Assembly (NCBI GenBank): GCA_965205785.1
Contig: OZ242188.1
Location: 2,146,686-2,210,685, forward strand
Reading direction: 5' to 3'
Source of the DNA: BJGV01 sp965205785
GTDB taxonomy: Bacteria; Pseudomonadota; Gammaproteobacteria; Burkholderiales; Nitrosomonadaceae
DNA length: 64,000 nucleotides
Shown: one piece after another, positions 34,477 to 44,267 of the stretch
How the letters are laid out: the number at the start of each line of letters is the position of its first letter
Position numbering within the stretch: the stretch's first letter is position 1
The notes under the pieces: generated by a model
What the model saw: only the letters and a program-made list of their open reading frames with translations
Told to the model about the DNA's origin: nothing
The model's database searches: none
Program-made: the position numbers and the translations under genes

Positions 34477-36240
34477 TTAGTACGTTCTTGCTTTTGGTGG
34501 AAATGACTCCACAGTCAGTGGCTTTAAACGTACCGGCTTATAATCCAGCCTTCGGCCTTCACTGAAATACAGCGTATGCTTAAGCCACTTATTATCATCC
34601 CGCATAGAAAAATCATCACGGGCATGAGCACCGCGGCTCTCATTACGTGCTTCTGCTGATACCATAGTAGCCAATGCCACCTCTGCGAGATTACTAAGTT
34701 CCAGTGCCTCTACTCGTGCAGTATTAAACACCTTACTTTTATCTTTAATTTCAGTATGGTCAATTCGTTCTGCAATCTCGCTAATTTTTGCTACCCCTTC
34801 TTTCAGCAAGTCCGGAAAACGAAATACACCACAATGTTCCTGCATAGTTTTGCGTAAGGCTTCACCAACCTGAGCTACACTCTCACCATCTTTTTGGTGA
34901 TCCAGTCTAGTAAGCCGAGCCAGCGACATATCCACAGAAGCAGCATGCAATTTTTTATGGTGAGGATTTTTTTTCAAATCTTCTATAATCTGCCTACCGG
35001 CAGCGCGTCCAAATACAAGTATATCAAGTAACGAGTTCGTCCCTAGGCGATTGGCACCATGAACTGAGATACAAGCACATTCACCAACCGCATATAAACC
35101 CTGCACTACTTCTTCGGGTCCAGTTTTATATGGAGCAACCACCTGGCCGTAAAAATTTGTAGGAATTCCACCCATCATGTAATGTGCCGTAGGTATGACT
35201 GGAATCGGCTCATCAATCGGATCCACTTGTGCAAACTTAATAGCAATTTCACGGATACCTGGTAACCGCATATTTATTACATCTGCATCAAGATGATTAA
35301 GTTTTAATAGCAAATGGTCCGCATTAACTCCACAACCGCGCCCCTCTTTAATCTCCATGGTCAGCGCACGTGAGACCACATCTCGACTTGCAAGATCTTT
35401 AGCGTTGGGAGCATACCGTTCCATGAAACGCTCTCCATTATTATTGAGTAGATACCCACCTTCTCCACGCACAGCTTCGCTGATAAGCACACCTGCACCA
35501 TATACACCAGTGGGGTGAAACTGCCAAAATTCCATATCTTCCAGCGGAACTCCACTACGTGCCGCCATACCAAGACCGTCGCCCGTATTGATAAAAGCAT
35601 TAGTACTAGCCTGAAAAACACGTCCTCCGCCTCCTGTAGCCAACAATACGGCCCTTGCCTGCAACGCCACAACATCCCCCGTTTCCATTTCGAGTGCCGT
35701 TACTCCAATTACATCTCCCTGCTCATCCCGGATCAAATCTAGCCCCATCCACTCAACAAAGAACTGAGTATTAGCATGCACATTGCGTTGATATAATGTA
35801 TGCAGTAGAGCATGTCCCGTACGGTCTGCTGCTGCGCAAGAGCGTGTTGCCTGTGCCCCACCAAAATTCTGAGACTGACCTCCAAAGGGTCGCTGATATA
35901 TTTTTCCATTCTCCAACCGGTCAAACGGCATTCCAAAATGCTCTAGCTCATAGACAACTTCACTTGCCTGACGACACATAAACTCAATAGCATCCTGATC
36001 ACCAAGATAATCAGAACCTTTCACCGTGTCATACATATGCCAATGCCAGTTGTCCTCAGTTACATTACCTAGTGATGCGGCAATACCTCCTTGTGCTGCT
36101 ACAGTATGAGAACGAGTAGGAAAGACTTTAGATAATACTGCAACTTTAAATCCCGCTTCCGACAATTGCAGGGCGGCGCGCATCCCTGCACCACCTGCCC
36201 CAACGATAACTACATCAAATTTTCTTTTTATTATTGCCAT
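34477..36240 (-). CDS. sdhA: Succinate dehydrogenase flavoprotein subunit
   Basis: I start at the ATG at 36240, giving 587 residues beginning MAIIKRKFDVVIVGAGGAG; an upstream start at 36255 would overlap sdhD and adds five atypical residues. The histidine that carries FAD is in PTRSHTVAAQGGIAASLGN. Substrate and proton-path residues lie in EFWQFHPTGVYGAG, IPTAHYMMGGI and GANRLGTNSLLDILVFGRAAG. It oxidises succinate to fumarate at the cytoplasmic face of the inner membrane. The gene follows sdhD directly. Confidence 0.98.
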   Translation of the reverse strand: MAIIKRKFDVVIVGAGGAGMRAALQLSEAGFKVAVLSKVFPTRSHTVAAQGGIAASLGNVTEDNWHWHMYDTVKGSDYLGDQDAIEFMCRQASEVVYELEHFGMPFDRLENGKIYQRPFGGQSQNFGGAQATRSCAAADRTGHALLHTLYQRNVHANTQFFVEWMGLDLIRDEQGDVIGVTALEMETGDVVALQARAVLLATGGGGRVFQASTNAFINTGDGLGMAARSGVPLEDMEFWQFHPTGVYGAGVLISEAVRGEGGYLLNNNGERFMERYAPNAKDLASRDVVSRALTMEIKEGRGCGVNADHLLLKLNHLDADVINMRLPGIREIAIKFAQVDPIDEPIPVIPTAHYMMGGIPTNFYGQVVAPYKTGPEEVVQGLYAVGECACISVHGANRLGTNSLLDILVFGRAAGRQIIEDLKKNPHHKKLHAASVDMSLARLTRLDHQKDGESVAQVGEALRKTMQEHCGVFRFPDLLKEGVAKISEIAERIDHTEIKDKSKVFNTARVEALELSNLAEVALATMVSAEARNESRGAHARDDFSMRDDNKWLKHTLYFSEGRRLDYKPVRLKPLTVESFPPKARTY

Positions 36241-36245
36241 ACCAG

Positions 36246-36590
36246 CTAATCCCATATGATTTCAATAGTCCATACGGCATAAAAAAATAATGAAAAAATA
36301 ACCAGCACCTGAACAGTCAAACGTATGCTTGTTTCGTGAATATAATCCATCAGAATATTACGGACCCCAATCCAGGCATGCCAACAAAGGCTTACAAAAG
36401 TAAGAAAAGTAAATATCCGTATCCACTGATTAGAAAATATTGCTTTCCAACTGGCATAGTCATGTGGTGAAAATATAAATAATAGCGCAATTACTAATAA
36501 TATATAGACTGCCATAACTACAGCAGTAACACGCTGTATTAGCCAGTCTAATAATCCATAATGAGCGCCGGTTACTATTCTCTTTACCAT
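36246..36590 (-). CDS. sdhD: Succinate dehydrogenase membrane anchor subunit
   Basis: The 114-residue protein has three membrane helices, at about residues 17-38, 53-74 and 89-110. HAWIGVRNILMDYIHE follows the second helix; its histidine is the usual haem b ligand side and its DY pair forms part of the quinone pocket. The N-terminal ARW/GLLDWLIQRVTAVVMA-type helix is typical. It overlaps sdhC by seven bases. Together with SdhC it anchors the catalytic subunits and passes electrons to ubiquinone. Confidence 0.94.
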   Translation of the reverse strand: MVKRIVTGAHYGLLDWLIQRVTAVVMAVYILLVIALLFIFSPHDYASWKAIFSNQWIRIFTFLTFVSLCWHAWIGVRNILMDYIHETSIRLTVQVLVIFSLFFYAVWTIEIIWD

Positions 36591-36979
36591 ATAACCGCCC
36601 CAAATAATATTGTTAAAATAATGCCAGCGATTAATGCTAGCTTGCTACTTACTCTTGCTTGTTTTAGCTCTGCGCCATAATGTAAATCAAGCGCCAAATG
36701 TCGTATGCCTGCACACAAATGGTGCATGAGAAACCATAATAAAATTGTTAGTCCGATCTTGACTGGAATATAGGTCAAAATCGTGTGAAATTCCTCATGA
36801 CTTTGAGGAGAGTCCAACATCATCTGTAGACTGTAAAGCAGTATAGGAATTCCCGGGAAAAAAAGTAATACTCCACTCACACGATGAAGGATCGAAATCA
36901 CTGCTGGTAACGGCAATTTGATTTCCATAAGATTAAGATGTTTAGGTCGATTTCTATACAATTTTTTCTTTTCAACCAA
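36584..36979 (-). CDS. sdhC: Succinate dehydrogenase cytochrome b556 subunit
   Basis: The 131-residue protein has the SdhC signature at its N-terminus: RPKHLNLMEIKLPLPAVISI, followed by LHRVSGVLLFF. Later comes HHLCAGIRHLALDLHYG, which contains the haem-ligand histidine. Three membrane helices are visible at about residues 27-48, 68-88 and 110-130. The start is unclear. The frame begins with TTG at 36979, another TTG lies at 36961, and the first ATG would remove the conserved RPKHLNL. It is the first gene of the sdh-gltA-suc-lpd run. Confidence 0.93.
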   Translation of the reverse strand: MVEKKKLYRNRPKHLNLMEIKLPLPAVISILHRVSGVLLFFPGIPILLYSLQMMLDSPQSHEEFHTILTYIPVKIGLTILLWFLMHHLCAGIRHLALDLHYGAELKQARVSSKLALIAGIILTILFGAVIW

Positions 36980-37329
36980 GGTTAAATCAGAAGCGAGTGT
37001 AGCCCGATAAACACGCAGTTACAAGCATCGTATTTTAGCAGACACACTCAAATTCACCTTAAATGAATTAATGAATCTACATAAATTAATCGTAACTATA
37101 TAAATAGCTATATAGTCACTGGTACAAGGCATGCAATAATGTGCAACCTATTTTAACTAAGTACATTTCTAGAAAAGATCTATTTATCGTGCAACAATTA
37201 TGGCAGCGAAACGCCCTGTTATAATATGATTACATTCGACACTATACTAGTCCTTCAAATTTTAATAAAAAATCCGGTTAATTATTAAGAGATCATTGGT
37301 ATTAGCCAGAGCCATATTGGGAGAAAAAA
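36980..37329. other. Divergent promoter region between sdhC and mdh
   Basis: This 350-bp gap contains no gene and must hold the promoters of the TCA run and of mdh. A possible mdh promoter on the + strand is ttatgg, 16 bases, tataat, with the -10 at about 37221. GGGAG lies close before the mdh ATG. A candidate minus-strand promoter is listed separately. The gap is very AT-rich in its middle. Confidence 0.4.
36996..37024 (-). promoter_or_regulatory. Candidate sigma-70-type promoter for sdhC
   Basis: On the minus strand TTGTAA is followed after 17 bases by TACACT. The predicted start would leave a leader of only about ten bases if translation begins at 36979, and a longer one if it begins at 36961. 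This is a consensus match only. Confidence 0.3.
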
Positions 37330-38316
37330 ATGAATTCCCCTATTCGCGTTGCAATTAGCGGCGCTTCAGGCCAAATTAGTTATAGCCTTCTTTTTCGTAT
37401 TGCAACCGGTGAAATGCTGGGAAAAGACCAGCCTATCATTTTACAATTACTAGATATACCTGAATCACAGTCAGCTCTTAGAGGCGTGGCAATGGAACTA
37501 GAAGATTGCGCCTTCCCGCTTCTATCAGATTTAGTAGTTACAGATGATCCTAAAATTGCTTTCCGTGATGCGAATATTGTATTGCTGGTAGGTGCGCGAC
37601 CACGTGGCAAAGGTATGGAGAGAAAAGATTTACTGAAAATTAATGGAGAAATATTCACTGCTCAGGGAAAAGCTTTAGATGAAGTTGCCAATCGGGATGT
37701 AATAGTTACAATAATTGGTAACCCTGCAAATACCAATGCGCTTATTACCATGAAAAATGCGCCCGGACTAAAGCCTGAAAATTTCTCTGCCATGATGCGA
37801 TTAGATCATAACCGTGCTCTTTCACAGATAGCCATGAAAATTGCAAAGCCAGTTTCTGGTATTAGTAAAATGGTTGTATGGGGAAATCATTCTGGTACTC
37901 AATACCCCGATTTAAGTTTCGCTGAAATAGGCAATTTATCTATCAATACTCTCATTAACAATCAGGAGTGGGTAGAGAATGACTTTATCCCTACTGTACA
38001 GGGCCGTGGAATGTCAATTATTAAGGCTCGAGGGCTATCAAGTGCAGCTAGTGCGGCAAATGCTGCTATAAATCATGTTCATGACTGGGTTTTTGGCACA
38101 AAGAAAGATGACTGGACATCCATGGGCATTCCTTCAGATGGTAGCTATGATATTCCTGAAGGTGTAATTTACAGTTACCCAGTTATATGTGAGAACGGTT
38201 CCTATAAAATTTTTCAGGAACTGGAAATAAGTGAATTTAGCAAGAAAAGAATGCAGGCAACCTATGAAGAATTGGTAGAAGAAAGAGAAGCAATAAAACA
38301 CTTACTTGGTAAATAG
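37330..38316 (+). CDS. mdh: Malate dehydrogenase (NAD type)
   Basis: The 328-residue protein is of the cytoplasmic-type malate dehydrogenase common in Betaproteobacteria. The NAD-binding glycine segment is VAISGASGQISYSLLFRIA. Substrate arginines lie in VGARPRGKGMERKDLL, and the catalytic Asp/His pair in MMRLDHNRA and VVWGNHSGTQYPD. It oxidises malate to oxaloacetate. GGGAG lies eight bases before the ATG. acnA follows 41 bp later, so the two TCA enzymes are probably co-transcribed, divergent from sdhC. Confidence 0.97.
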   Translation: MNSPIRVAISGASGQISYSLLFRIATGEMLGKDQPIILQLLDIPESQSALRGVAMELEDCAFPLLSDLVVTDDPKIAFRDANIVLLVGARPRGKGMERKDLLKINGEIFTAQGKALDEVANRDVIVTIIGNPANTNALITMKNAPGLKPENFSAMMRLDHNRALSQIAMKIAKPVSGISKMVVWGNHSGTQYPDLSFAEIGNLSINTLINNQEWVENDFIPTVQGRGMSIIKARGLSSAASAANAAINHVHDWVFGTKKDDWTSMGIPSDGSYDIPEGVIYSYPVICENGSYKIFQELEISEFSKKRMQATYEELVEEREAIKHLLGK

Positions 38317-38357
38317 AATTAATTCTAATTAATTAAAATATACAATAGATAATTTAT

Positions 38358-41051
38358 ATGCCACACAATCGTTTTAATAACCTGAGAAACCTTACCCTAC
38401 CTAAGGGCGAAAAAATAAAATTCTATTCCCTGCCAGTATTAGAAGAAATAGGGTTTGGTAAAATCTCAAGGCTACCAGTCTGTATTCGTATTGTTCTAGA
38501 ATCAATAGTACGCAATTGTGATAATAAAAAAATCACTGCCACACATGTAAAACAGCTTGCCGGATGGAAGCCTAATGCTGCACGAACCGATGAGATCCCT
38601 TTTATTGTTGCTCGAATAGTTTTACAGGATTTTACCGGTATACCATTATTAGCAGATCTTGCAGCTATGCGTAGTGCAGCAAAAAGATCCGGGAAGGATC
38701 CAAAGATCATCGAACCGTTGGTACCGGTTGATCTTGTAGTAGACCATTCAGTTCAAGTGGATCATTTTGGAAATAAGCAGGCACTTGATCTCAACATGGA
38801 AATTGAATTTCGCCGTAATAATGAGCGATATCAGTTCATAAAATGGGGTATGCAGGCGTTCCAAACATTCAAAGTTGTACCTCCAGGTGTAGGTATTGTG
38901 CATCAGGTAAATCTGGAATATCTTGCACGCGGAGTTCATCGAAAAAATGATGTGGCCTACCCTGATACTTTAGTCGGTACTGACTCTCATACCACCATGA
39001 TAAACAGCATTGGAGCAGTTGGCTGGGGTGTAGGCGGTATTGAAGCAGAAGCTGGTATGCTGGGACAACCTGTTTATTTTCTGACACCGGATGTTGTAGG
39101 TGTAAACCTTACTGGCAAACTGAGAAGAGGAGTCACAGCTACAGACCTTGTGTTAACTATTACCGAGCTACTGCGAAAAGCAAAAGTCGTTGGTAAATTT
39201 GTCGAATTTTATGGTGATGGCACAAAATCTCTATCACTGCCGGATAGAGCAACTATTGCAAATATGGCGCCCGAGTACGGTGCAACCATGGGATTCTTTC
39301 CAATAGATGATGCAACCATTGATTATTTTAAAAATACCGGGCGTAGTGATGAAGAAATTACTATGTTTCAGTCCTATTTTAAAGCACAAAAATTATACGG
39401 CATTCCCAATAAAGGAGAGATTGACTACACAAGAGAAATAGATCTTGATTTAAGTTCAGTCACTCCTTCATTAGCAGGACCAAAACATCCTCAGGATCGT
39501 ATAGAAATTGGTAAAGTAAAAGATAAATTTACTTCTCTCTTTACCAAACCTGTTACAAAAAACGGATATGCGAGAAATGCGGCAACTCTAAATCAGCGCT
39601 ATGGCGAAAATTCAGTTAATTTAGGCCATGGCGACGTATTAATTGCTGCGATAACATCGTGTACAAATACTTCTAATCCCAGTGTATTAATTGCTGCAGG
39701 ATTACTGGCAAAGAAAGCTATTGAAAAAGGTCTAAAAGTTAAGCGTCATATTAAGACATCACTTGCACCAGGTTCTCGTGTAGTAACAGAATATCTGACC
39801 GCAACTGGTTTGCTGCCCTATCTGGAGAAACTCGGATTTAATCTTGTTGGTTACGGCTGTACAACTTGTATCGGAAATTCTGGCCCTCTACAGGCAACAA
39901 TAGAGGAAACTGTAGTTAAAAACGATCTGATATGTGCAGCAGTACTCTCAGGAAACCGTAATTTTGAAGCACGTATTCATCAAAATATCCACGCAAATTT
40001 TCTTGCTTCGCCACCGTTAGTAGTATCGTATGCAATTGCTGGAACTATGCTTAAAGATCTAATGACTGAACCACTTGGTATTGGTAAAGATGGTAAGCCA
40101 GTATGGCTAGGCGATATTTGGCCAAGTAATGAAGAAATTAATGCACTGATGAAATTTGCAACAAATGCTAAAACTTTCCGGAAACTATATAGTGATCTAA
40201 CTAAAGATCATTTACTATGGAACAAAATATCGTCTACTACTGGTAAAGTTTATAACTGGCCGTCCTCCACCTATATTGCTGAGCCACCATTCTTCCAGAA
40301 TTTTAATATTGAACCCATACAGTCTAATAAAAGTAGTGATATCATCAATGCTCGAGCACTGGGGATATTTGGTAATTCGGTAACTACTGATCACATCAGT
40401 CCTGCAGGAGCTATTAAAGATACTTCTCCCGCAGGACAATACTTACTTGCAAATAATGTACTTAAAGTCAATTTCAATAGTTACGGGTCACGACGTGGCA
40501 ACCACGATGTAATGATACGCGGAACATTTGCTAATGTACGTATCAAAAATTTGATGGTACCAGGTAGCGAAGGCGGAGTTACACTACATCAATCTAATAA
40601 ATCAAAAATTAAACAGATGAGTATCTATGATGCGGCAATGAAGTATATGGATGATGGCATACCTACTGTTATTTTTGGTGGAGAAGAATATGGTACTGGA
40701 TCAAGCCGTGATTGGGCAGCAAAAGGAACTCAGCTACTTGGTGTTAAAGCAGTGATTGCTAAAAGTTTCGAACGTATACATCGTAGCAACTTGGTTGGCA
40801 TGGGTGTATTACCCTTGCAATTTAAGGATAAAGATAGCGTAGAATCACTAAATATTAATGGTTCTGAACAATTTGATATTTTAGATCTGGGTGACATCCG
40901 CCCACAGCAAGATGTAACTCTTATAATCCACGATAGGAATGGAATACGAAAAATTAAACTTCTATGCAGGATAGATACACCTATCGAGGTAGATTATTTC
41001 ATGAATGGCGGCATTCTGCCTTACGTATTAAGGGAGCTCATAACAACCTAG
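38358..41051 (+). CDS. acnA: Aconitate hydratase A
   Basis: The 897-residue enzyme isomerises citrate to isocitrate. The [4Fe-4S] ligands are visible in AITSCTNTSNPSVLIAAG and YGCTTCIGNSGPL. The N-terminal VDLVVDHSVQVDHFG and the C-terminal swivel-domain GGEEYGTGSSRDWAAKG and SFERIHRSNLVGMGVLPL are typical of AcnA/IRP-type aconitases. Length matches AcnA, not AcnB. It completes the local set mdh, acnA, gltA, sdh and suc. Its 3' end converges on the EF-hand gene with 35 bp between the stops. Confidence 0.97.
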   Translation: MPHNRFNNLRNLTLPKGEKIKFYSLPVLEEIGFGKISRLPVCIRIVLESIVRNCDNKKITATHVKQLAGWKPNAARTDEIPFIVARIVLQDFTGIPLLADLAAMRSAAKRSGKDPKIIEPLVPVDLVVDHSVQVDHFGNKQALDLNMEIEFRRNNERYQFIKWGMQAFQTFKVVPPGVGIVHQVNLEYLARGVHRKNDVAYPDTLVGTDSHTTMINSIGAVGWGVGGIEAEAGMLGQPVYFLTPDVVGVNLTGKLRRGVTATDLVLTITELLRKAKVVGKFVEFYGDGTKSLSLPDRATIANMAPEYGATMGFFPIDDATIDYFKNTGRSDEEITMFQSYFKAQKLYGIPNKGEIDYTREIDLDLSSVTPSLAGPKHPQDRIEIGKVKDKFTSLFTKPVTKNGYARNAATLNQRYGENSVNLGHGDVLIAAITSCTNTSNPSVLIAAGLLAKKAIEKGLKVKRHIKTSLAPGSRVVTEYLTATGLLPYLEKLGFNLVGYGCTTCIGNSGPLQATIEETVVKNDLICAAVLSGNRNFEARIHQNIHANFLASPPLVVSYAIAGTMLKDLMTEPLGIGKDGKPVWLGDIWPSNEEINALMKFATNAKTFRKLYSDLTKDHLLWNKISSTTGKVYNWPSSTYIAEPPFFQNFNIEPIQSNKSSDIINARALGIFGNSVTTDHISPAGAIKDTSPAGQYLLANNVLKVNFNSYGSRRGNHDVMIRGTFANVRIKNLMVPGSEGGVTLHQSNKSKIKQMSIYDAAMKYMDDGIPTVIFGGEEYGTGSSRDWAAKGTQLLGVKAVIAKSFERIHRSNLVGMGVLPLQFKDKDSVESLNINGSEQFDILDLGDIRPQQDVTLIIHDRNGIRKIKLLCRIDTPIEVDYFMNGGILPYVLRELITT

Positions 41052-41086
41052 GACTGATGTACGCGTCTAGTAAAATCTTACCCTTC

Positions 41087-41407
41087 CTATTCGGGAGGGC
41101 TTGCCCACATCTTTGCAAATTCATCTCTACTCAATTTACCATTTTTATTTGAGTCTGTTTGTATGAATAGACTATCAGGCATTCGCATCGCAGCCACTTC
41201 TTCCAGAACAAGAAACCCGTCTCTGTTAACATCATAAACCGCAAAAAACCTAGCTTCTGCCATCGGTACGTAATCATTATGGTTCTGGCCTTCACCATCA
41301 CCTGAACCATATCCTCTGGCAAACGTAATTCCTACCGCACTAAAGAGAAATATAGTTGCCAGTATCAATAATTGAATTCTTCTACGCCCTATTGAAATAG
41401 ATTTCAT
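41087..41407 (-). CDS. Small exported EF-hand protein
   Basis: I start at the ATG at 41407, five bases after AAAGGAG; an adjacent ATG at 41410 and an upstream frame are less likely. The 106-residue product has an N-terminal hydrophobic signal (about residues 9-30, IQLLILATIFLFSAVGITFA). The remainder carries two EF-hand loops. The first is D59-x-N61-x-D63-G with E70 at position 12; the second is D85-x-N87-x-N89-G with E96. It should bind calcium outside the cytoplasm. A family-level role is unknown. It lies alone between acnA and cysS. Confidence 0.8.
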   Translation of the reverse strand: MKSISIGRRRIQLLILATIFLFSAVGITFARGYGSGDGEGQNHNDYVPMAEARFFAVYDVNRDGFLVLEEVAAMRMPDSLFIQTDSNKNGKLSRDEFAKMWASPPE

Positions 41408-41553
41408 CATATCTCCTTTTATACAATAGCCTATATTCTGAAAAACCACCACCATAGAGTCCTATAGTAGAATAAACGAACTATCTATCCAGGAAGTTGA
41501 CATGTGGCAATCTTATCTAATTCCCTTTAAAAGAAGGAAGCAAAAAAACGAAC

Positions 41554-42933
41554 CTATCCCCTTCGCCAGGTAGTACCTTGTGGATTATCCTCCAAGACAA
41601 TGCCTACATTGAGTAGCTCCTTACGAATATGATCCGCTTTTGCATAGTCTCCTTCTTTACGTGCAGTAATTCGATCATGAATCAACCTGTCGATAACTTC
41701 TGGTGTATATGCTGAGTCTCCAGTAATTGCCTTACCTTGAAAATATTGTTGTGGGTCTTGTTGTAGCAAGCCTAATATCCCGCCTAGCGCTCTAAGTAAA
41801 GCCGCCCCTTGCTTCATATCTGATTTATTGATTACGTTTGCTAAATCAAATAATACTGCAATAGCTTCAGGTGTATTAAAATCATCGTCCATTGCTTCCT
41901 TAAACCGTTTCGCGTGAACATTATTCCAGTCTAATTTACCCCCATTAGTTGATATTTTTCCTTTCAGAGCAGTATAAAGTCTATCTAATGCATGTTTGGC
42001 ATCTTCTAAATATTTGTCAGAATAATTTAATGGGCTTCGGTAATGTGCCCGCAAAATAAAGAAACGCACTACTTCTGGTTGATAATTAGTCAATACATCA
42101 CGTACAGTAAAAAAATTATCTAGTGATTTAGACATCTTTTCTTTGTCAACACGAACAAACCCATTATGCATCCAGTAATTAACAAAGGTAGTATCGTGGG
42201 CAGCTTCACTTTGTGCAATCTCATTTTCATGATGGGGAAATTGCAAATCTTGTCCACCTCCATGTATATCAAAATGTTCGCCCAGATAATTCTCACACAT
42301 TGCTGAACACTCAATATGCCAACCAGGCCTACCTTCTCCCCAGGGAGCGACCCAACATGGCTCATTAGATTTGACAGACTTCCATAATACAAAATCTAAT
42401 GGGTTCTTTTTATATGGATCTACAGCAACCCGTTCGCCAACATTTAGATCAGCTGATACCTTACCAGATAGCTTTCCATAATTAAGGAACTTGTCTACAG
42501 CATAGTACACATCACCATTAGATGCAGTATATGCAAAACCTTTCTTTATCAATACCTGAATCATAGAAATCATTTTTTCAATATAATGAGTAGCACGCGG
42601 CTCAAATGAAGGTGGCAATACGCCTAGAACAGCAGCATCTTCATCCATTGCTTGAACAAAGCGATCTGTAAGCACTTTAATCGGCTCATTGTTTTCTTGT
42701 GCACGCTTAATAATTTTATCGTCTATATCAGTAATATTTCGCACATAAGTAACTTCATAGCCACTGTCTCTAAACCAGCGAACGACAATATCAAATACAA
42801 CCATTACACGTGCATGACCTAAGTGGCAATAATCATATACTGTCATCCCACAGACATATAATTTAACTTTATTTGTGGTTAATGGGACAAAATTCTGCTT
42901 ACACTTAGTAAGTGAATTATAAATTTTCAACAT
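41554..42933 (-). CDS. cysS: Cysteinyl-tRNA synthetase
   Basis: The 459-residue class I synthetase charges tRNA-Cys. The HIGH-type motif is HLGHARV within YVCGMTVYDYCHLGHA, and the KMSKS motif is EKMSKSLDNFFTV. Zinc ligands include the cysteine of CGMTVYD, the cysteine of HIECSAM and the HHENE segment. Length is normal. It is divergent from ppiA across about 200 bp. Confidence 0.98.
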   Translation of the reverse strand: MLKIYNSLTKCKQNFVPLTTNKVKLYVCGMTVYDYCHLGHARVMVVFDIVVRWFRDSGYEVTYVRNITDIDDKIIKRAQENNEPIKVLTDRFVQAMDEDAAVLGVLPPSFEPRATHYIEKMISMIQVLIKKGFAYTASNGDVYYAVDKFLNYGKLSGKVSADLNVGERVAVDPYKKNPLDFVLWKSVKSNEPCWVAPWGEGRPGWHIECSAMCENYLGEHFDIHGGGQDLQFPHHENEIAQSEAAHDTTFVNYWMHNGFVRVDKEKMSKSLDNFFTVRDVLTNYQPEVVRFFILRAHYRSPLNYSDKYLEDAKHALDRLYTALKGKISTNGGKLDWNNVHAKRFKEAMDDDFNTPEAIAVLFDLANVINKSDMKQGAALLRALGGILGLLQQDPQQYFQGKAITGDSAYTPEVIDRLIHDRITARKEGDYAKADHIRKELLNVGIVLEDNPQGTTWRRG

Positions 42934-43131
42934 TTAATAAATTTTGAACTTGGCTGGGTTATTGGTAAAATTCTGGATACTCTTTTTTAACATACGTACG
43001 TAGTTAAGATTACCAAAGAAGTATAGCATGGCAAAATTGTTGTGAATTCTCATATTCAGATATAGTGAACCATTTATTTATAAAAAGGGTCATTAAGGAC
43101 CCACTCAATTATTGTTCCCCATAAAAATTTT

Positions 43132-43728
43132 ATGCATATTATTAAATTCCTCTTTATTTTCTCTATTTTAATGTGTAATTCGGTGTTTGCAGCCAATCCA
43201 CAGGTTGAAATCAAAACTAATCTCGGCAGTATTTTTCTGGAACTCTACCCTGAAAAAGCACCTAAAACCGTTAAAAATTTTCTTAGTTATGTACAGGAAG
43301 ATTACTATAAAGATACAGTCTTTCATCGTGTCATTCCTGGCTTCATGATTCAAGGAGGTGGTTTTGATAAGTCATTGAAGCAAAAGCCAACCAAGCACCC
43401 AATTGATAACGAAGCTAACAACGGCCTAAAAAATGAGATTGGCACATTAGCAATGGCACGTACAACTAACCCACACTCTGCCACAGCTCAGTTTTTTATA
43501 AACGTGGGCAATAATAAATTTCTTAACTATACTATGCCTAATACAAGAGGTTATGGCTATACTGTATTTGGAAGAGTAATAAGTGGAATGGATGTAGTAA
43601 ATAAGATTTCGGTGACACCAACTGGTGCAAGTATGCCTTTCATTAAAGATGTACCTAAGAAAATGATTGTAATCAAATCTATTTCAACTTTAGAATTTGT
43701 CACTGAAGAAATGAACCCTGTTAAATAA
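43132..43728 (+). CDS. ppiA: Periplasmic peptidyl-prolyl cis-trans isomerase (cyclophilin)
   Basis: The 198-residue protein has a signal peptide (MHIIKFLFIFSILMCNSVFA) and a single cyclophilin domain. Its motifs are FHRVIPGFMIQGGGFD, MARTTNPHSATAQFFINV and YTVFGRVISGMDVV. It catalyses proline isomerisation in exported proteins. An inverted repeat gggtc/gaccc lies in the leader at about 43087-43102. The gene is followed after eight bases by a second cyclophilin gene without a signal peptide, so the pair serves two compartments. Confidence 0.92.
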   Translation: MHIIKFLFIFSILMCNSVFAANPQVEIKTNLGSIFLELYPEKAPKTVKNFLSYVQEDYYKDTVFHRVIPGFMIQGGGFDKSLKQKPTKHPIDNEANNGLKNEIGTLAMARTTNPHSATAQFFINVGNNKFLNYTMPNTRGYGYTVFGRVISGMDVVNKISVTPTGASMPFIKDVPKKMIVIKSISTLEFVTEEMNPVK

Positions 43729-43736
43729 GGATATAT

Positions 43737-44228
43737 ATGATTAAATTACACACCAATCATGGTGACATTACCATTGACCTTAACAATGAGAAGGCCCCAA
43801 TAACAACTCAGAATTTTATTGACTATGTTAATAGTGGACATTTTGATAATACAATTTTTCATAGAGTTATTAATGACTTTATGATTCAGGGTGGCGGATT
43901 TGAATCAGGAATGAATCAAAAGGAAACACGTGCACCAATTCAAAATGAAGCAGCTAACGGACTTAAAAACGATGCCTATACTGTTGCAATGGCACGTACT
44001 TCAGATGTGCACTCAGCTTCGGCACAATTTTTTATAAATGTAGCTGACAATGGTTTTCTTAACCACACATCACCTACTACTGAGGGATTTGGCTATTGTG
44101 TATTTGGCAAAGTTGTAGAAGGCAAAGAAATAGTAGACAAGATTAAGAAAGTAGAGACAGGCAACAAAAGTGGCCACCAAAACGTACCATTAGATGACGT
44201 GGTAATTCAAAAAGCAGAAGTAATCTAA
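43737..44228 (+). CDS. ppiB: Cytoplasmic peptidyl-prolyl cis-trans isomerase (cyclophilin)
   Basis: The 163-residue protein is one cyclophilin domain with no signal peptide. It begins MIKLHTNHGDITIDLNNEKA and carries FHRVINDFMIQGGGFE, MARTSDVHSASAQFFINVAD and YCVFGKVVEGKEIVD. It is clearly paralogous to the gene just upstream. AAGGATATAT precedes the ATG. Length and sequence match the PpiB type. It converges on metZ with 39 bp between the stops. Confidence 0.95.
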   Translation: MIKLHTNHGDITIDLNNEKAPITTQNFIDYVNSGHFDNTIFHRVINDFMIQGGGFESGMNQKETRAPIQNEAANGLKNDAYTVAMARTSDVHSASAQFFINVADNGFLNHTSPTTEGFGYCVFGKVVEGKEIVDKIKKVETGNKSGHQNVPLDDVVIQKAEVI

Positions 44229-44267
44229 AATTTCAGCAATTTTCTTAAACTAATATCTATTTGCTGG

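Noticed and set aside
38090..38102. Island hairpin core inside mdh (ttttggcacaaag)
   Set aside because: It is part of the conserved mdh coding sequence (FGTKK), with no complementary arms.
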